A DNA stretch of 64,000 nucleotides from Anadara kagoshimensis (Eukaryota; Mollusca; Bivalvia; Arcoida; Arcidae), in contig CM037862.1 in the NCBI GenBank assembly GCA_021292105.1, positions 34,182,770-34,246,769 on the forward strand. Reading direction: 5' to 3'. Made by a program: the position numbers and the translations under genes. How positions within the stretch are numbered: the first letter of the stretch is position 1; each line of letters opens with the position of its first letter. The notes beneath the pieces are model-generated. The model had not been told where the DNA came from, searched no databases, and saw only the letters and a list, made by a program, of their open reading frames with translations. Of the stretch, positions 13,901 through 26,816 are shown in pieces.

Positions 13901-14674
13901 AAAATAATATAGAATATAGTGATGTGTATCTTCAATATGCTGTTTACAATAGCCATTGTAACAAAGAATACAAAATCAACACAACGCACTGAGATCATTG
14001 ATAATAAACTGTTCTTATTGAATGGACACTGAATACAATAAAAGGGTATCCAATTGTGTGGACCAAACCATTTCACTCCATTGAAAATTATTGGGTCCCT
14101 TAGGCCTTAACACACACTTGAATTCAAAAATTCAAATAAGAAAATGTTATAAATGGTGAACCATCTTACACTTCTGTCCATCTGTCCAAATATCCTGTCC
14201 ACTTCGTTTAAGATACTTTACAAGTGTTTAACTAATTGATCTTCAAGCTTCTAGAAAACATCTTTTTTCCATTGTATTAGTGTCAAAATTGATGCTCATG
14301 TAATTTTGCTAAAAACTGAGGAAGTGCTTTTGGTACTGAACCATATGATAAATATTCAATATATTTTTCAGAATCTGCCAAAGAATGATAATAAGAAACC
14401 AAAACAGAAAAAGTCATCAGGGCTTGATAGAAGAAAATGTATCAACATGAAAAAAGATTCCCTGCCAACATTTAAACCTCCAAAACCAGCACAACAACAA
14501 AGACCTCAAAGTCATCAAGAAACAAAGAAAGAAATCAACAGGACATTATCCTCTCTGGCATTCTCTCCAGCATTTACGTTTTCTTTCTTTGAACTTCCAA
14601 ATGGATATAAGAACAGTAATCATGATCTTTCTCGTCGAGCATCTACTGCATTTAGTAAAATAAACCTTAGATAA
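314..14674 (+). CDS. Uncharacterised long disordered protein, 3' 11 exons (5' partial)
   Basis: I do not recognise this protein. Eleven exons follow GT-AG borders with fully compatible phases: 314-436, 1071-1226, 2140-2409, 2929-3361, 4003-4636, 6726-6796, 7627-8091, 8712-8949, 9297-9523, 10057-10256, 14372-14674. They total 3,120 nt, or 1,039 codons plus TAA. The first exon opens at an acceptor with no initiator, so the start lies upstream of the window. No catalytic domain is visible. Exon 3 is Ser/Pro-rich with repeated SSP/SP motifs. Exon 4 has a CDKC cysteine pair, then a Gln/Lys-rich, possibly helical stretch. Exon 5 is Lys/Glu-rich. Exon 7 has a basic patch (NRKRRKAKR) and acidic Ser clusters, and exon 8 a proline run (PPPVP). 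The composition suggests a scaffold or regulatory protein, but that is inference. The frame stays open over all exons with no frameshift, which argues for a live gene. Exon 7 could instead read on to a stop at 8213. Confidence 0.8.
1234..1312. repeat. (ATG)n trinucleotide microsatellite
   Basis: About 25 nearly uninterrupted ATG/GAT triplets sit immediately after the splice donor that closes exon 2 of the partial gene (exon end 1226). The minus-strand poly-His reading frame across it is a by-product. Confidence 0.95.
1773..1839. repeat. Short inverted repeat (hairpin)
   Basis: About 24-bp arms (GTGTCATATACCATTTTTTT and its reverse complement) flank an AT-rich loop of roughly 17 nt in an intron. 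It is a small foldback/MITE-like structure with no coding content. Confidence 0.75.
4891..4932. repeat. (CT)n dinucleotide microsatellite
   Basis: About 21 perfect CT units in the intron between exons 5 and 6 of the partial gene. Confidence 0.97.
5280..5700 (+). repeat. Dispersed repeat with fortuitous 133-codon ORF
   Basis: Part of this segment (about 5385-5490, around TCTCCGAT and CTCTCTCAATTCTT) resembles 42415-42510, so it is interspersed and not gene-specific. An open frame runs 5296-5697, but it lacks splice support and matches no known domain. The segment lies within the intron 4637-6725. The central part resembles the body of the local tRNA-headed SINE (GTGAGAAAGTTTGTCA). Confidence 0.5.
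6240..6535. repeat. Degenerate AT-rich tandem repeat with short palindromes
   Basis: Roughly 55-65-bp units built on GAATTAAGTATTTCGTAT recur about four to five times. Several contain the self-complementary core TTCGTATATACGAA. The segment lies in an intron just upstream of exon 6 (6726-6796). Confidence 0.65.
10257..13470 (+). repeat. 25-bp minisatellite seeded on a splice donor (about 125-130 copies)
   Basis: The unit is GTATGTATTAGTTC followed by CTCACTTCAAG, 25 bp long, with a 26-bp variant carrying TTTAAGA. The array starts directly at the donor of exon 10, whose junction TTCACTTTAAG|GTATGTGCTAG is itself a variant unit. Nearly every copy therefore carries AAG|GTATGT, a good 5' splice site. 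Degenerate copies continue to about 13660. Blocks recur at about 0.9-kb spacing (for example around 11650 and 12553), showing higher-order duplication. Reading past exon 10 into the array meets a TAG within about 40 nt. Confidence 0.97.
13735..13899 (-). mobile_element. tRNA-headed SINE, partial copy
   Basis: The reverse complement shows the tRNA-like A-box region (GATGGTCAAGTGG) and the family 3' body ending near TATAAGTGAAA. It shares this body with the copies at 14903, 20408, 23535, 45748, 51446, 54776 and 56815. The middle is deleted. It lies in the last intron of the partial gene. Confidence 0.7.
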
Positions 14675-14799
14675 TTTATATTTTATTAATTTGTATTAAT
14701 TGTATCAAATACTTTGTATACTAATTAAGAATTTTAATTTTTAAATTGATCATTTACAAAGAAGACAAATCTCTAACTGTAATAGAAATATTTTTAAAA

Positions 14800-14805
14800 A
14801 ATAAA
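14800..14805 (+). terminator. Candidate polyadenylation signal of the 5' partial gene
   Basis: An AATAAA hexamer lies about 125 nt after the TAA of the last exon, within an AT-rich stretch. The position is typical for a short 3' UTR. There is no transcript evidence. Confidence 0.45.
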
Positions 14806-14902
14806 AATTTTCAAAAAATTATAAAACAAATATTCTCTTTTGTATTGTCTGAAGTGTAGTTACGAAGGATTCATGGATTTCTAAATCAAGATGAAGTCCA
14901 TG

Positions 14903-15165
14903 CACATATTCTATGGCCTCGGGGGTCCAGTACAGTGTTTAAACATGCCCTTATGATCACATCACCTCCCATGCCTAGGTTCCAATCCCACTCTGGCTGG
15001 CTGATTCTTTGTGTGAGAAAGTTGGTGAGTTTCCTAACCAAAGGTCGGTGGTTTCTTTGGAGTACCCAATTTCCTCCACTACCCAAAGAACTAACAATAG
15101 ATATAAGTGAAAGAATCTTCACAGTGGGTTGAAATGACATTAGTCCAATCCAGTCAATGCACATA
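14903..15165 (+). mobile_element. tRNA-headed SINE
   Basis: A tRNA-like 5' region with a B-box-like GGTTCCAATCCC is followed by the family body (GTGTGAGAAAGTTGGTGAG, TTTCCTCCACTACCC, ATATAAGTGAAAGAATCTT). It lies between the convergent 3' ends of gene 1 and DALRD3. The open frames on both strands here are not genes. Confidence 0.75.
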
Positions 15166-15557
15166 ACCTAGATAGACTTGCTTGCCAATAATTTTATATC
15201 AAGTAGCTCCAATTCCACATTAATGGTATAGGTTCGTCTTATCAAGTGACCAGAATGAATGTGCGAGTTCCCAGTACATGAACAATCGGTGTATTAAATT
15301 AAATAACATCATGGAACAATTCCTTTTTTAAGAAAACAATGGTAATGTCTGATCTCTGGTATCAAATTCTGAGGAAAACTTTCACACCTGGACACAAAAT
15401 ACAAAGATTTTAGAAGAGACATACAGATCCTATTATTTTGTAGACAAAAGATAAAATTTAGTGTAATGTTAATTTTGAACACACACACACACACACAACC
15501 CTAACAATTCAGCTCCACAATGAAATATAAAACAAATACTGCATTTCAAAACTATAG

Positions 15558-15666
15558 TTTATTGCACTTTTCATATGTAACAAGTAAGTACTTTCAATAT
15601 ATACAAGTTATAATTTACAAAGTATATAGATCATAAGCAAGAAATCACCTGTACATCTTGTTTATT
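15558..15666 (-). terminator. Two candidate poly(A) signals for DALRD3
   Basis: On the minus strand AATAAA occurs at 15666-15661 and again at 15563-15558, about 510 and 615 nt beyond the DALRD3 stop (16177). Either could end the transcript. The segment between stop and signal is AT-rich and non-coding. Confidence 0.4.
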
Positions 15667-16176
15667 AAACGTTTTTAACCCAGATATTAGCATATTAGCA
15701 AGACAATGATGCTCTTATTGTGTATGGTTTAAACTTCATTTCAAGAAAACAAAAATATTTGCTATGCTTTTATTCAACTATTCAACTTACTCATCTAACT
15801 CTGCAAAGTTAAGTTTATTGTACTTGTGGTAGAAAACATCCTTTGTAGCAGTTACAGTTAGCCTACTCTTTGGAACTTTTACAGAGGTATTTGAGCAATT
15901 CACGAAGTCACAGGACTTCGTTTTATAGTATCATAAAAATACCCTACTAGTAAACAACCTTTCTACAGCATTAGTTTGGGAAAAATCCAATTCTGGAAAT
16001 TTCATTTTTGTGTCACAGATCTGAAACTCTTGAATTTTGAAAATTGGTGACTATAACGAGGGCTAATAATTCTGCCTACAGTAAAATGGTTACCAAAAAA
16101 GATTATGAGAGCTAAAGCTGGTTTAAAGCTGGTATTCCCTCGGTATTCCCATCAAGTCCAGACCATGCACCATTAC

Positions 16177-19100
16177 TTATGTATAGCACTTCAGTAAGTA
16201 AAGTCTTGCAAACATTTTTGGCATCAGATGTGGACGGCTATCCTGCAACAAAACAAAATAATATTTGTAAAATCTTCAGCTCTGTTATGGATATCTGTAT
16301 AATGTACAAACAAGAGGCCCATGGGCCTTAACGCTCACTGAGGCAGAGTACATATCTTACGCAGAGGTTCAATGGTCAATGACATTAATAAAAGAGTATA
16401 TCAAAATTTTCAGAAGAAGGGCCAATAATATGCAAGTATTTTGGGCAAATTAATTATAATAATTATTATATAAGTATGCTATATAAACATGTCTAAAGTC
16501 TAGCTACAATAAATAATTATAAAAAGCTAAAACATCTGTATATTAAAATGCGCATTAGGCCAATACCTAACCATAAGATAATTAAAACCATTTAAGATTT
16601 GTTAAATTCTATGACCTTGACCTTTGAACCTATGACCTTCATTCATATATCAAAATGATGTTAGGCCAATACCTATATATTCCAATATACATGCCTATAC
16701 AAAAAGTTTATAGTTTTTGAGATAATTAACCATTTAAGTATTTGTTCACCTCTATGACCTTGACCTTTGAACCTATGACCTTCATTCATAATCAAAATGG
16801 TTGTTGTCTAAAGGCCTACAATATTCCAATATACATGCCTATACAAAAAGTTTATAGTTTTTGAGATTAACCATTTAATAATTTAAGTATTCATTAAATT
16901 CTATGACCTTGACCTTTGAACCTATGACCTTTTTCATATATCAAAATGATCGTTAGCCAATACCTACAATATTCAATATACTGCCTATACAAAAAGTTTA
17001 TAGTTTTTTGAGATAATTAACCATTTAAATATTCGTTCGCAGCTATGACCTTGACCTTTGAACCTATGACCTTCATTCATGTATCAAAATGATCGTTAGA
17101 CCAATACTTACAATATTCCAATATACACGCCTATACAAAAAGTTTATAGTTTTGAGATAATTAACCATTTAAATATTCGTTTGCAGCTATGACCTTGACC
17201 TTCCTTGAACCTATGACCTTCATTCATATATCAAAATGATCGTTAGTTAGACCAATACTTTCAATATTCCAATATACATGCCTATACAAAAAAGTTTATA
17301 GTTTTTGAGATAATTAACCATTTAAGTATTCGTTTGCATCTATGACCTTGACCTTTGAACCTATGACCTTCATTCATATATCAAAATGATCGTTAGGCCA
17401 ATACCTAAAATATTCCAATATACATGACTATACAAAAAGTTTATACTTTTTGAGATAATTAACCATTTAAATATTTGTTTGCAGCTATGACCTTGACCTT
17501 TGAACCTATGACCTTCATTCATATTCATATATCAAATGATCGTTAGAGCACTACTTACAATATTCCAATATACATGCCTATACAAAAAGTTTATAGTTTT
17601 TGAGATAATTAACCATTTAAGTATTCGTTTGCATCTATGACCTTGACCTTTGAACCTATGACCTTCATTCATATATCAAAATGATCGTTATGCCAATACC
17701 TAAAATATTCCAATATACATGCCTATACAAAAAGTTTAAGTTTTTGAGATAATTAACCATTTAAGTATTTGTTTACGTCTATGACCTTGACCTTTGAACC
17801 TATGACCTTCATTCATATATCAAAATGATCGTTGTGCAAATGCCTACAATATTCCAATATACATGCCTATACAAAAAGTGTATAGTTTTTGTTATAATTA
17901 ACCATTTTAATATTCATTCACACCTATGACCTTGACCTTTGAACCTATGACCTTCATTCATATATCAAAATGATTGTTGTGCAAATGCCTACAATATTCC
18001 AATATACATGCCTATACAAAAAGTTTATAGTTTTTGAGATAATTAACCATTTATGTATTTGTTAAATTCTATGACCTTGACCTTTGAATCTATGATCTTC
18101 ATTCATATATCAAAATGATTGTTAGACCAATACTTACAATATTCCAATATACATGCCTATACAAAAAGTTTATAGTTTTTGAGATAATTAACCATTTAAG
18201 TATTCATTTGCATCTATGACCTTGACCTTTGAACCTATGACCTTCATTCATATATCAAAATGATCGTTAGGCCAATACCTAAAATATTCCAATATACATG
18301 CCTATACAAAAAGTTTATAGTTTTTGAAATAATTAACCATTTAAGTATTTGTTCACCTCTATGACCTTGACCTTTGAACCTATGACCTTCATTCATATAT
18401 CAAAATGATCGTTAGGCCAATACCTACAATATTCCAATATACATGCCTATACAAAAAGTTGATAGTTTTTGAGATAATTAACCATTTAAGTATTTAAGTA
18501 TCGTTTGCATCTATGACCTTGACCTTTGAACCTATGACCTTCATTCGTATATCAAAATGATTGTTAGGCCATAACCTACAATATTCCAATATACATGCCT
18601 ATACAAAAAGTTTACAATTTTTGAGATAATTAACCATTTAAGTATTTGTTTGCGTCTATGACCTTGACCTTTGAACCTATGACCTTCATTCATATATCAA
18701 AATGACCGTTGTGCAAATGACTACAATATTCTAATATACATGCCTATACAAAAAAGTGTATAGTTTTTGAAATAATTAACCATTTAAATAGTCATTCGCA
18801 GCTATGACCTTGACCTTTGAACCTATGACCTTCATTCATATATCAAAATGATCGTTAGGCCAATACCTACAATATTCCAATATACATGCCTATACAAAAA
18901 GTTGATAGTTTTCAAGATATATTGACAAATACATTAATTTTAGAGATTTTCCCCTTAAGTGCCTTGCCATTTCCCCATTTTGGCCTCAATAGCTACGATT
19001 TGTGCAAATCTGAAACTAGGTGCCCTAAGTATGTTTCACATGAAATATCTAAGCTATATCTCTTGTAAGTTCTGAGAAGATGATTTTTAAAGATTTTCAC

Positions 19101-22100
19101 AATTTCTCCCTTTATGGGGCCCCAAGGGGACATAATCCTTTCATTTGTGCAAATCTGAAAGGCCTTCACCTAGGCATCATAATCACTGAGTTTAATCAAA
19201 TTTGGCTTGGCAGTTTTAGAGGAGATGATTAAAATGTACAAAGTTAACGCACGACGCACGACGCACGACAGACGACGGACGGCGACGGGGAACCATTGCA
19301 ATAGCTCATCTGAGCTTTCAGCTCAGGTGAGCTAAAAAATACATTATACATTAGAATTAACTTCAAATTACTTACGGTATAAAGGACTTCAATTTACAAT
19401 TTTTCAGGAACAGAGTTTTCAAATTGTTTTTTAAACATAACCTACTTGTAAAATCTATATGAAAATTAGAGTTAAAGTTACGACAAAATCATACTTTTTC
19501 GGCAATGGTGGGGGTAAATTTGAACCCCGACGTTGCCCCAGTGAGGGTCCTAAATAATATATTACTTACTCCAAGAACATGTGTTCTGCTATAATAAGAA
19601 CTTAGATGATGACTCAGCTGTACCAGAAAATTACAAATCTGTAAAAAATAAAACAATATAACAAATGGTAACATTTTCAAACAAGAGGGCCCTCATAGAT
19701 GACATCAATTTGCATCTAGTTTGATAAGTTGATATGGACATAATGTACCGGTAGCCTCTACATTGTTAACCTAGCATTGTCCATATACAACATCATTCAT
19801 AGAGAGTCTGATGCAGAATTCTTTTGTTTCATCTTGTCACCTACATTTTTTTCCAACATGTACACATCTTATACTTCAAGTTATTTATTCTTGTCAAGTT
19901 TGAAAAAGATTGGATTTAAATTGCTGCTTCCATCTACAAAGTTTTGCTGTAATTTATCCTAGTGACCTACTTTTTGATTGAATATGACCCATATACAATC
20001 TTGACCCAAGTTTAATCGAACGGATCATTCTGTGCAAATTTGAAGAAAATTGGACAAAAGGTGTTGCCTCTACTGAGTGGTAACTCGTTTTTTTCTTGGA
20101 TTAAACCTTCGTTGGTGAACACATGATGGAAAATAGACAAGAACTGATAATAACATTTAATAAAGGGCGTGTGTAGAGTTAATCCTTGTATAATAATCCA
20201 ACTAAATTTAATTGTTGTGGTCTTTTTTTTAGATATTTGTACCGTTTTCAATTTTTAAACCTACATTCCTGCAAATACAGCAAAACCTCATTATAATGCT
20301 CCTCAATAACTTTGCCACATTGTTTATCACCACAGTATTATCGGTTTCTTTTATGTTTTTCTTTGTACCTCTTCCTTGATTGATTGCCAAACCCATAAAC
20401 AATGCAGGAGTCTTGATGGCCAAGTGGTCTAAAGTGTGTACTTACAGACCACAGTGCCTCTCACTATCTAGATTCGAATCTCATTCAAGCTGATCCTAGT
20501 GTGAAAAAGTTTGTCAGTTTGCTTGCATAAGGTTGTGGTTTTCTCTGGGCTCTCCAGTTTCCTTTATTCCAGAACTCGCTGCCTGGTGTAAGTGAAAGAG
20601 TCTTGACAGGGAAAAAACACCATTAATCCATCCAATTCAAGCCCTTAATAATGCCAAAATTTGACCAAAGGAAGTTTGGAAATGAATGGAGGTTTTCCTG
20701 TACGCAATACTTACCTTATGTGTATGTATTTTTGTGTGTATTTCTCCAGAATCTGGTACAATCAGTTCAACTGTTTGCTTTATTACATCTTTGTATGAAA
20801 ATATATACTGGAATAATAAGTACCACTCGGCCTGTAAAATAATGGATCAGTCAAACTCAATATATATGTAACTCTTATGGTTGTACTGGTACACTTTTGT
20901 ATCACTAGGTTTAAGAGATATATATACATTATTCAACACAAAGGAACACCAATATTCCACTCATCTCCAAAATAATGAATCGCTCAATTTAAAATTTGCC
21001 ATAAATGACAGAATCACTCAATTCAAGACTCAACTTAACCTACATGGACATAAATTCCTGTATCATCAGGTTCAATAGTATTCCATTCATCTCCAATTTG
21101 CAAGCAAACTTTACTAAAATTTGCCAGATTTAATACCACAGTAACCTGCATAGCAACCGCTGCTATATAAATGCCACTTGTCCATTTATACCATTGTTTT
21201 ACAGTCCCATTGGTTCATATTTCGACCAATTAAAACATCTATATATACCAATTGTCTGTAGAGTCAATATTTCTAAGGTTACTTCATCATGAAGTAATTA
21301 ATAATTTATACTAATATAAAGATTACCTCTTCCCTCAGAGTACTAAAGTCAACATCTTTGATATCTGGTAATGGCGGGTATAAACCTAAAATATAAAGTA
21401 CCGATTCATAAACAATTCAACTACCAAAATCATTCCAAAATATCATGTAATCTAACTTTTATGAGTTTATTACCTGTTAACACAAAACCATTTACATGTA
21501 TATTATAACAAACTTCAAGGGGAATCAGGAAAACTTGTCATGAAAACAGTTGAAAAAGTAGTCTATCTATTCAAATGATATATACCGGTACATGTAAATT
21601 AATTTTAAAATGCATATTTGTGGGACTGCTATTGTATGATTAATTAGTGAGAAAAAAAATAAAGGTGTAAAAAAGATCATTTCTAGCTGAAGGCAATAAT
21701 TTCTTGACTGATAAATGGTATACTGTTAATCTTATATGATTAAAACTAACCTTTCTGGACACCTTCTTCAAAGTGTACAAACAATGTTGACAGCCTAGCA
21801 CAGTTATACATAACAAAGGATCCCACTCTACTGTCACTAACACTGCCTGTAGCTTCATCCCTAGACAAATCTAACTTTACCTGCAAAAACAATATTGTAA
21901 AATTTTATACAATATATGTGAACCCCAAAACACAATCCAATACCATATAAATACCACCCAGATCATTTGAACTAAAACCTAACAGGACAATAATTCAAAC
22001 TGCTTTATGTTAATATGTACTTATTTTGGTGATTTAACTGTACAGAAGGTAAACACTGTTTATCTTAGCACAACACTCACAATAAATACAGCCTTACATC

Positions 22101-25100
22101 TGTGCAAAAAAATATAGAAAACATTTACATTGCAAATTCCCAGAATCATTGTTACTGGAAAGTAAGAACTTATGGAAATAATTGTTCCGTATAAACATTA
22201 TGAGATATTATGGTAGGTTAGTGAACTACATTAATCATCATAGAATTTTTACTCATGTTAAGGAACGAATTTGACAACTTAGCATTAAACTTATCTAAAT
22301 GTTGTCAGACAAGATGACAACTTTAAAACAAGCAATACAGTAATCATGATAATGATGATGCTTTTTTTACAAAACAAAATAAAATCAAGAGAGTTTTCTT
22401 TTCCTGTTTTGACTCAATTTTACAAAATCTGGGGTGATTCACATCAATTCTGTATGACATGAAAATTAAATGTATCTCCTTCGCCCCTATATATATTACA
22501 AGAGTGTATTAAAACTTACCATACTTTTACAAATTGTCTGTAAAAATTCAAACTTCAGACTAGCAATTGTAAGAGATTGAATAGTGTCTTCCCACCCAGG
22601 TCCTATGAAAAACAAAAATAACAGTTTAAAACATCTAAATAGACATGATAAAATAATAGAGATACATATATACATGCAACAATATGAATATGCTAATATC
22701 GGCTTTTGATTATACTAGTAATTATTTTAATTGTAAAGATTTCACAAATATTTCATTTTATTTCATTTGAAATAAAACTGTTTATAGCATACAGTTGAAG
22801 TAGACCTAGGATTGTTAACTAAATTTTGTTTTGTGTCTGTGTTTGATATACATGTATAACATAAAAAAACTAATCATATTGTACTTGCCCGTATTAATAA
22901 TTCCTAGGAAAATCATTGTACAATTCAGAAGTGTGTGAGATATTTTTCTCATAAAACTATAAATAAAATTTCAAAAGAATCCACAGAAGATTAAGGTCTC
23001 TTGTACTTGGATTACAACCGTTCCGATACAGACAGATAGATAAGGCTGTAACAAAAATTGAAAATGCATGTATGTATATAAAAATATAATGCAAAAATCC
23101 TGTTTTCAAACAGGCATATACATGTGCTGTATAAATTACCTTTCACAAGATCACCATACTTCATTACTGCAGCTTCTTTTGCCTGACTATATCTAAGTCT
23201 GAAACAAAATACACAAACTTCAGATTAAGAACTTTTTGAATTTATTAAAACTTTTTAAAAAAAAGTTAAAACATCAATCTGAATATTTTGTATGAAATAG
23301 TGATTTATTTTGTTTTCTTTTATTTTGCTTGTATTAAAATGTCACAAGCTATGGGTAAAATTCTAAAAAATTCTATCTATTAAAATGTGCCCATGATGGC
23401 TCCATTTCATGATATAGAACATCAGTTTTTAGTGCGGCATTCAAAGGATCTAAAATAACCCAACAGAGGATGAAAAATAACTCAAAATATTCTATTTACA
23501 AGCAGTGTTGCCTTTTAAGCAGAATGGAGTAATTGCGTTTTTTGCCTCAGTCAAGATTCTTTCACTTATATCAAGGCTGTCAGTTCTGGGGTAGTAGAGA
23601 AAAGAGGAGTACCCACAGAAAAACCACCAACCTTCTGCAAAAAAACTGATAAACTTTCTCACAAAAGCTCCAAGTGGGATTCAAAACTTGGCGGTTAGAG
23701 GTGGCCCATAAGCCAACAATGTAGATCACTTGACCACAGAGATCCCAGCTGGGGTTTAAATCTACAATCCTTGACATGTGAAGCTAGCTATAGTTTTACT
23801 GCCATTAGACCATATTCTGCCAGTTATACATATGCAAAATAACTATGCATTGATTTATCTACACTTTTTATGACATTACATTAATTCTATGAACATCGTA
23901 CTTATAAAATTCTTCTGTATCCATATCCATATCAGTGTTGCCATCACCTCCCTTCCTACTTTTAACTTTGCCATAGGTTAGGTGAACCTTTAAAAATAGA
24001 TTTCAATAAGATTTCAAAATGTATGATTCAGATGTATAAACTTATTGTAACAAATAATCCCAAACAAGTACACTAAGAAAATTATCTTTTGTAAGCAGTA
24101 GATCCTTATATTAGCTTTAATATCAAACTCCTGTTTCACAAACATACTAGTAGTTTATTTTTTCTTCCACTTCAATTTAACAAATTTCTGTTATACATGT
24201 ATTTTCTAAGTACTGGTAGGTAAAATTGCAAAAAACAGGTGTTTTAAGATATTATCTATATTCATATGTGGGATTCATGTGTACAAATAAATTGCAATAA
24301 TTAACCCTTTAAGACAAATACACTAACATGACAAAGCAAATGATATCTCATAAGCAATTGATTTTAATACTGACTTTTATAATCCTCAAACCCCAGATTC
24401 ATAAACATGACTAGTATTTTCCTTAAAGTTAATTTAACAAATTTCTCTGATTTTTTCTGGAAAACTAAAGCAAAATGTTTTAAGATTTTATCTGCATCTA
24501 CATTCATATCAAAGCAAGAAGTTACAAATGTACTACCAGTATGTTCAATATACAGAGAGTTATACCGAGACCCCAGTTTCACAATCATTACTTCACAAAG
24601 ACTTTCTTTAACTGAAATCTTGCAAATACAACGTATCAAACTTGAATATTTGGTTTTAGTTTTCATTCAAGCTACTCAGGTATCATGGATATTTAGGGCG
24701 TCATTTTGACTTTTGACACAAATTAATTTGCAGTAACAATGAATTGCCAAAATTTGCAAAAATTAAACTCAGGAAAGTTTTAGTTACGAACAGACTGCTA
24801 GGTAAGCAGACAGTGATTTCTGCATATCCCAAACTTTACTTGAAGGGGATCAAACAAAGCAAGAAACAATTACATTATTACAGTCATAATCATGCATACT
24901 TGTGAGATTTGTCTCTCTGACTCTTCATTTAACATCTGTATCAATAGATGTTCTTTCTGCTGTGTAAACTGTAGACTGTCTGGTATAACGTGTATAATAG
25001 TGTCTATGTCTTCATTCTAAAACAATAAAAATATACTTTTTATCATAACAGGACTTAGATACATGTAACTCATCCATCTATTCGTCAATAAAATAAACTT

Positions 25101-26785
25101 TTTATCATGAAAGGGCGTAAGAATACTCACTCTTCACACTAGGGATAAGAAAATATACCTATGCATTGGCAGTTGCAATATTTTTCACCATGATACCATT
25201 CACAATTCAAATGTTCTGTATTGCAATTATCTGAAATTATGTTGTCAAGGCTTAATTTGTTTTAAAACGCCGAATATTTTGACCATTTTTGACATACCAG
25301 TGGTGAAATGTTTATTATCAAAGTCATTGAAGTGTTTGACACATTAAAGAAGACAATTTTACTACCTGTGTTGGTGTTTTTTCTCTTCTTTTATTAGTTA
25401 AATTGAATAGATTTAACACAAATTTTGAATAATCAACTTTTTATTATGTTCAAAATGCTGTTATTACCAAGTTTCTAGCAAAAATCTGCTGCAGAAGAAT
25501 CGTGTTATGTATCATTTCATGAGGTAAGTATTGATACAGATGAGATATTTCATTCTCAGCTAATGTTAAGATTACAAAGTTCTTATATAAATTGTTGATA
25601 TTTAACCATTTAACTGTCTAGAAATGGCGTTTATAGTGCTATAACTTTCATTGCCGTGCAAAGCAAACTGAATAACACGTGCTAGCACGTTATGACTAGT
25701 TTGCTTTGCACGGCAATGGAAGTTATAGCACTATAAACTCCATTTCTAGACAGTTCAATGGTTATATTCACATTTCGCATTTTTTGAAAATCTTATTTTG
25801 TTATTGGATCCTGAAATAAATTTAAAACACTGTCGTGTACGACATGCAATTCCAATTCCTAGAACAGCCTATCAATGACGTCACGAGCATAGGTGTCAGC
25901 AAAAAATAGTGACGTCACATTAGCAAATGTAATTATAGTCCTATAACTTCATTTGGTCTAAAACGAAGTTTAATACAATCAAACACCATAAATGTAAATA
26001 TATTCTTATATTTATACCTCTCTAACACACTGTTGTATTCTGGATACTTGTTGAAGGATATCAGATGTTCCTGTCTTATCAACCACTGGAAATTAATGCT
26101 ATAGTATCAGTAAAATATAATGTCTACCTTTGAACATTTGTGGAAACTATTTTAATTTAAAGTTAATGAATTTATAAAAAAAAATTCTATGCAACTACTT
26201 TACATGCATGCAAATAAGTCAATTTTCTTAAATTGCCCTTTTTTTGTCCACAGTTTTGGACAAGGTGTCTGAATTTAATTTAGCTAAATCATTAAATATA
26301 CATCATGCAAAGGTATCTCTGGATTTTTTTAAAACTGAAAATCTGTTAAAATTCAACACACTGTTACCATATAACATTTTATTTGTTAAATTAAACAATA
26401 GTAAACTGTTTACTGTAATGCACAGGATGCATTTTACAAGGATAACTTACCATCTACTAAAGTAATATTCTTATCAAAACATCCTTTCCCTATTGAATAC
26501 TTTTTATTTTCAATATACTTCTTTAAATTGACAGTCAGCAAATGCCTGTCATTGCCATCACAGGGTTGAGAATCTCCTGATGCATTAGGGGTTCTTCTCA
26601 ATTTATCTTCTTTATAGCAGGAATTTTTTGCTCTCTCAATAAGCAGTTGTGTTGTCCTGTTTTCATGCTTGGTATTATCACAAAACCAGAAATGTTCTCT
26701 GTCTAATATGACTATTTCTAAAAGTCTGTTTAATAAAGTCTTGTCTATTGATGTTGTGATTTTCACATTGTACCTGCAAAAACAA

Positions 26786-26816
<31 letters not shown>

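Noticed and set aside
20408-20480. Functional tRNA gene
   Set aside because: A and B boxes are present, but acceptor and anticodon stems do not pair well, and the sequence continues into a SINE body shared with seven other loci.
24364-24709. Overlapping 100-codon frames on both strands
   Set aside because: They lie in a DALRD3 intron in AT-rich sequence that is partly a degenerate copy of the preceding 250 bp. No domain, and neither strand fits the exon chain.
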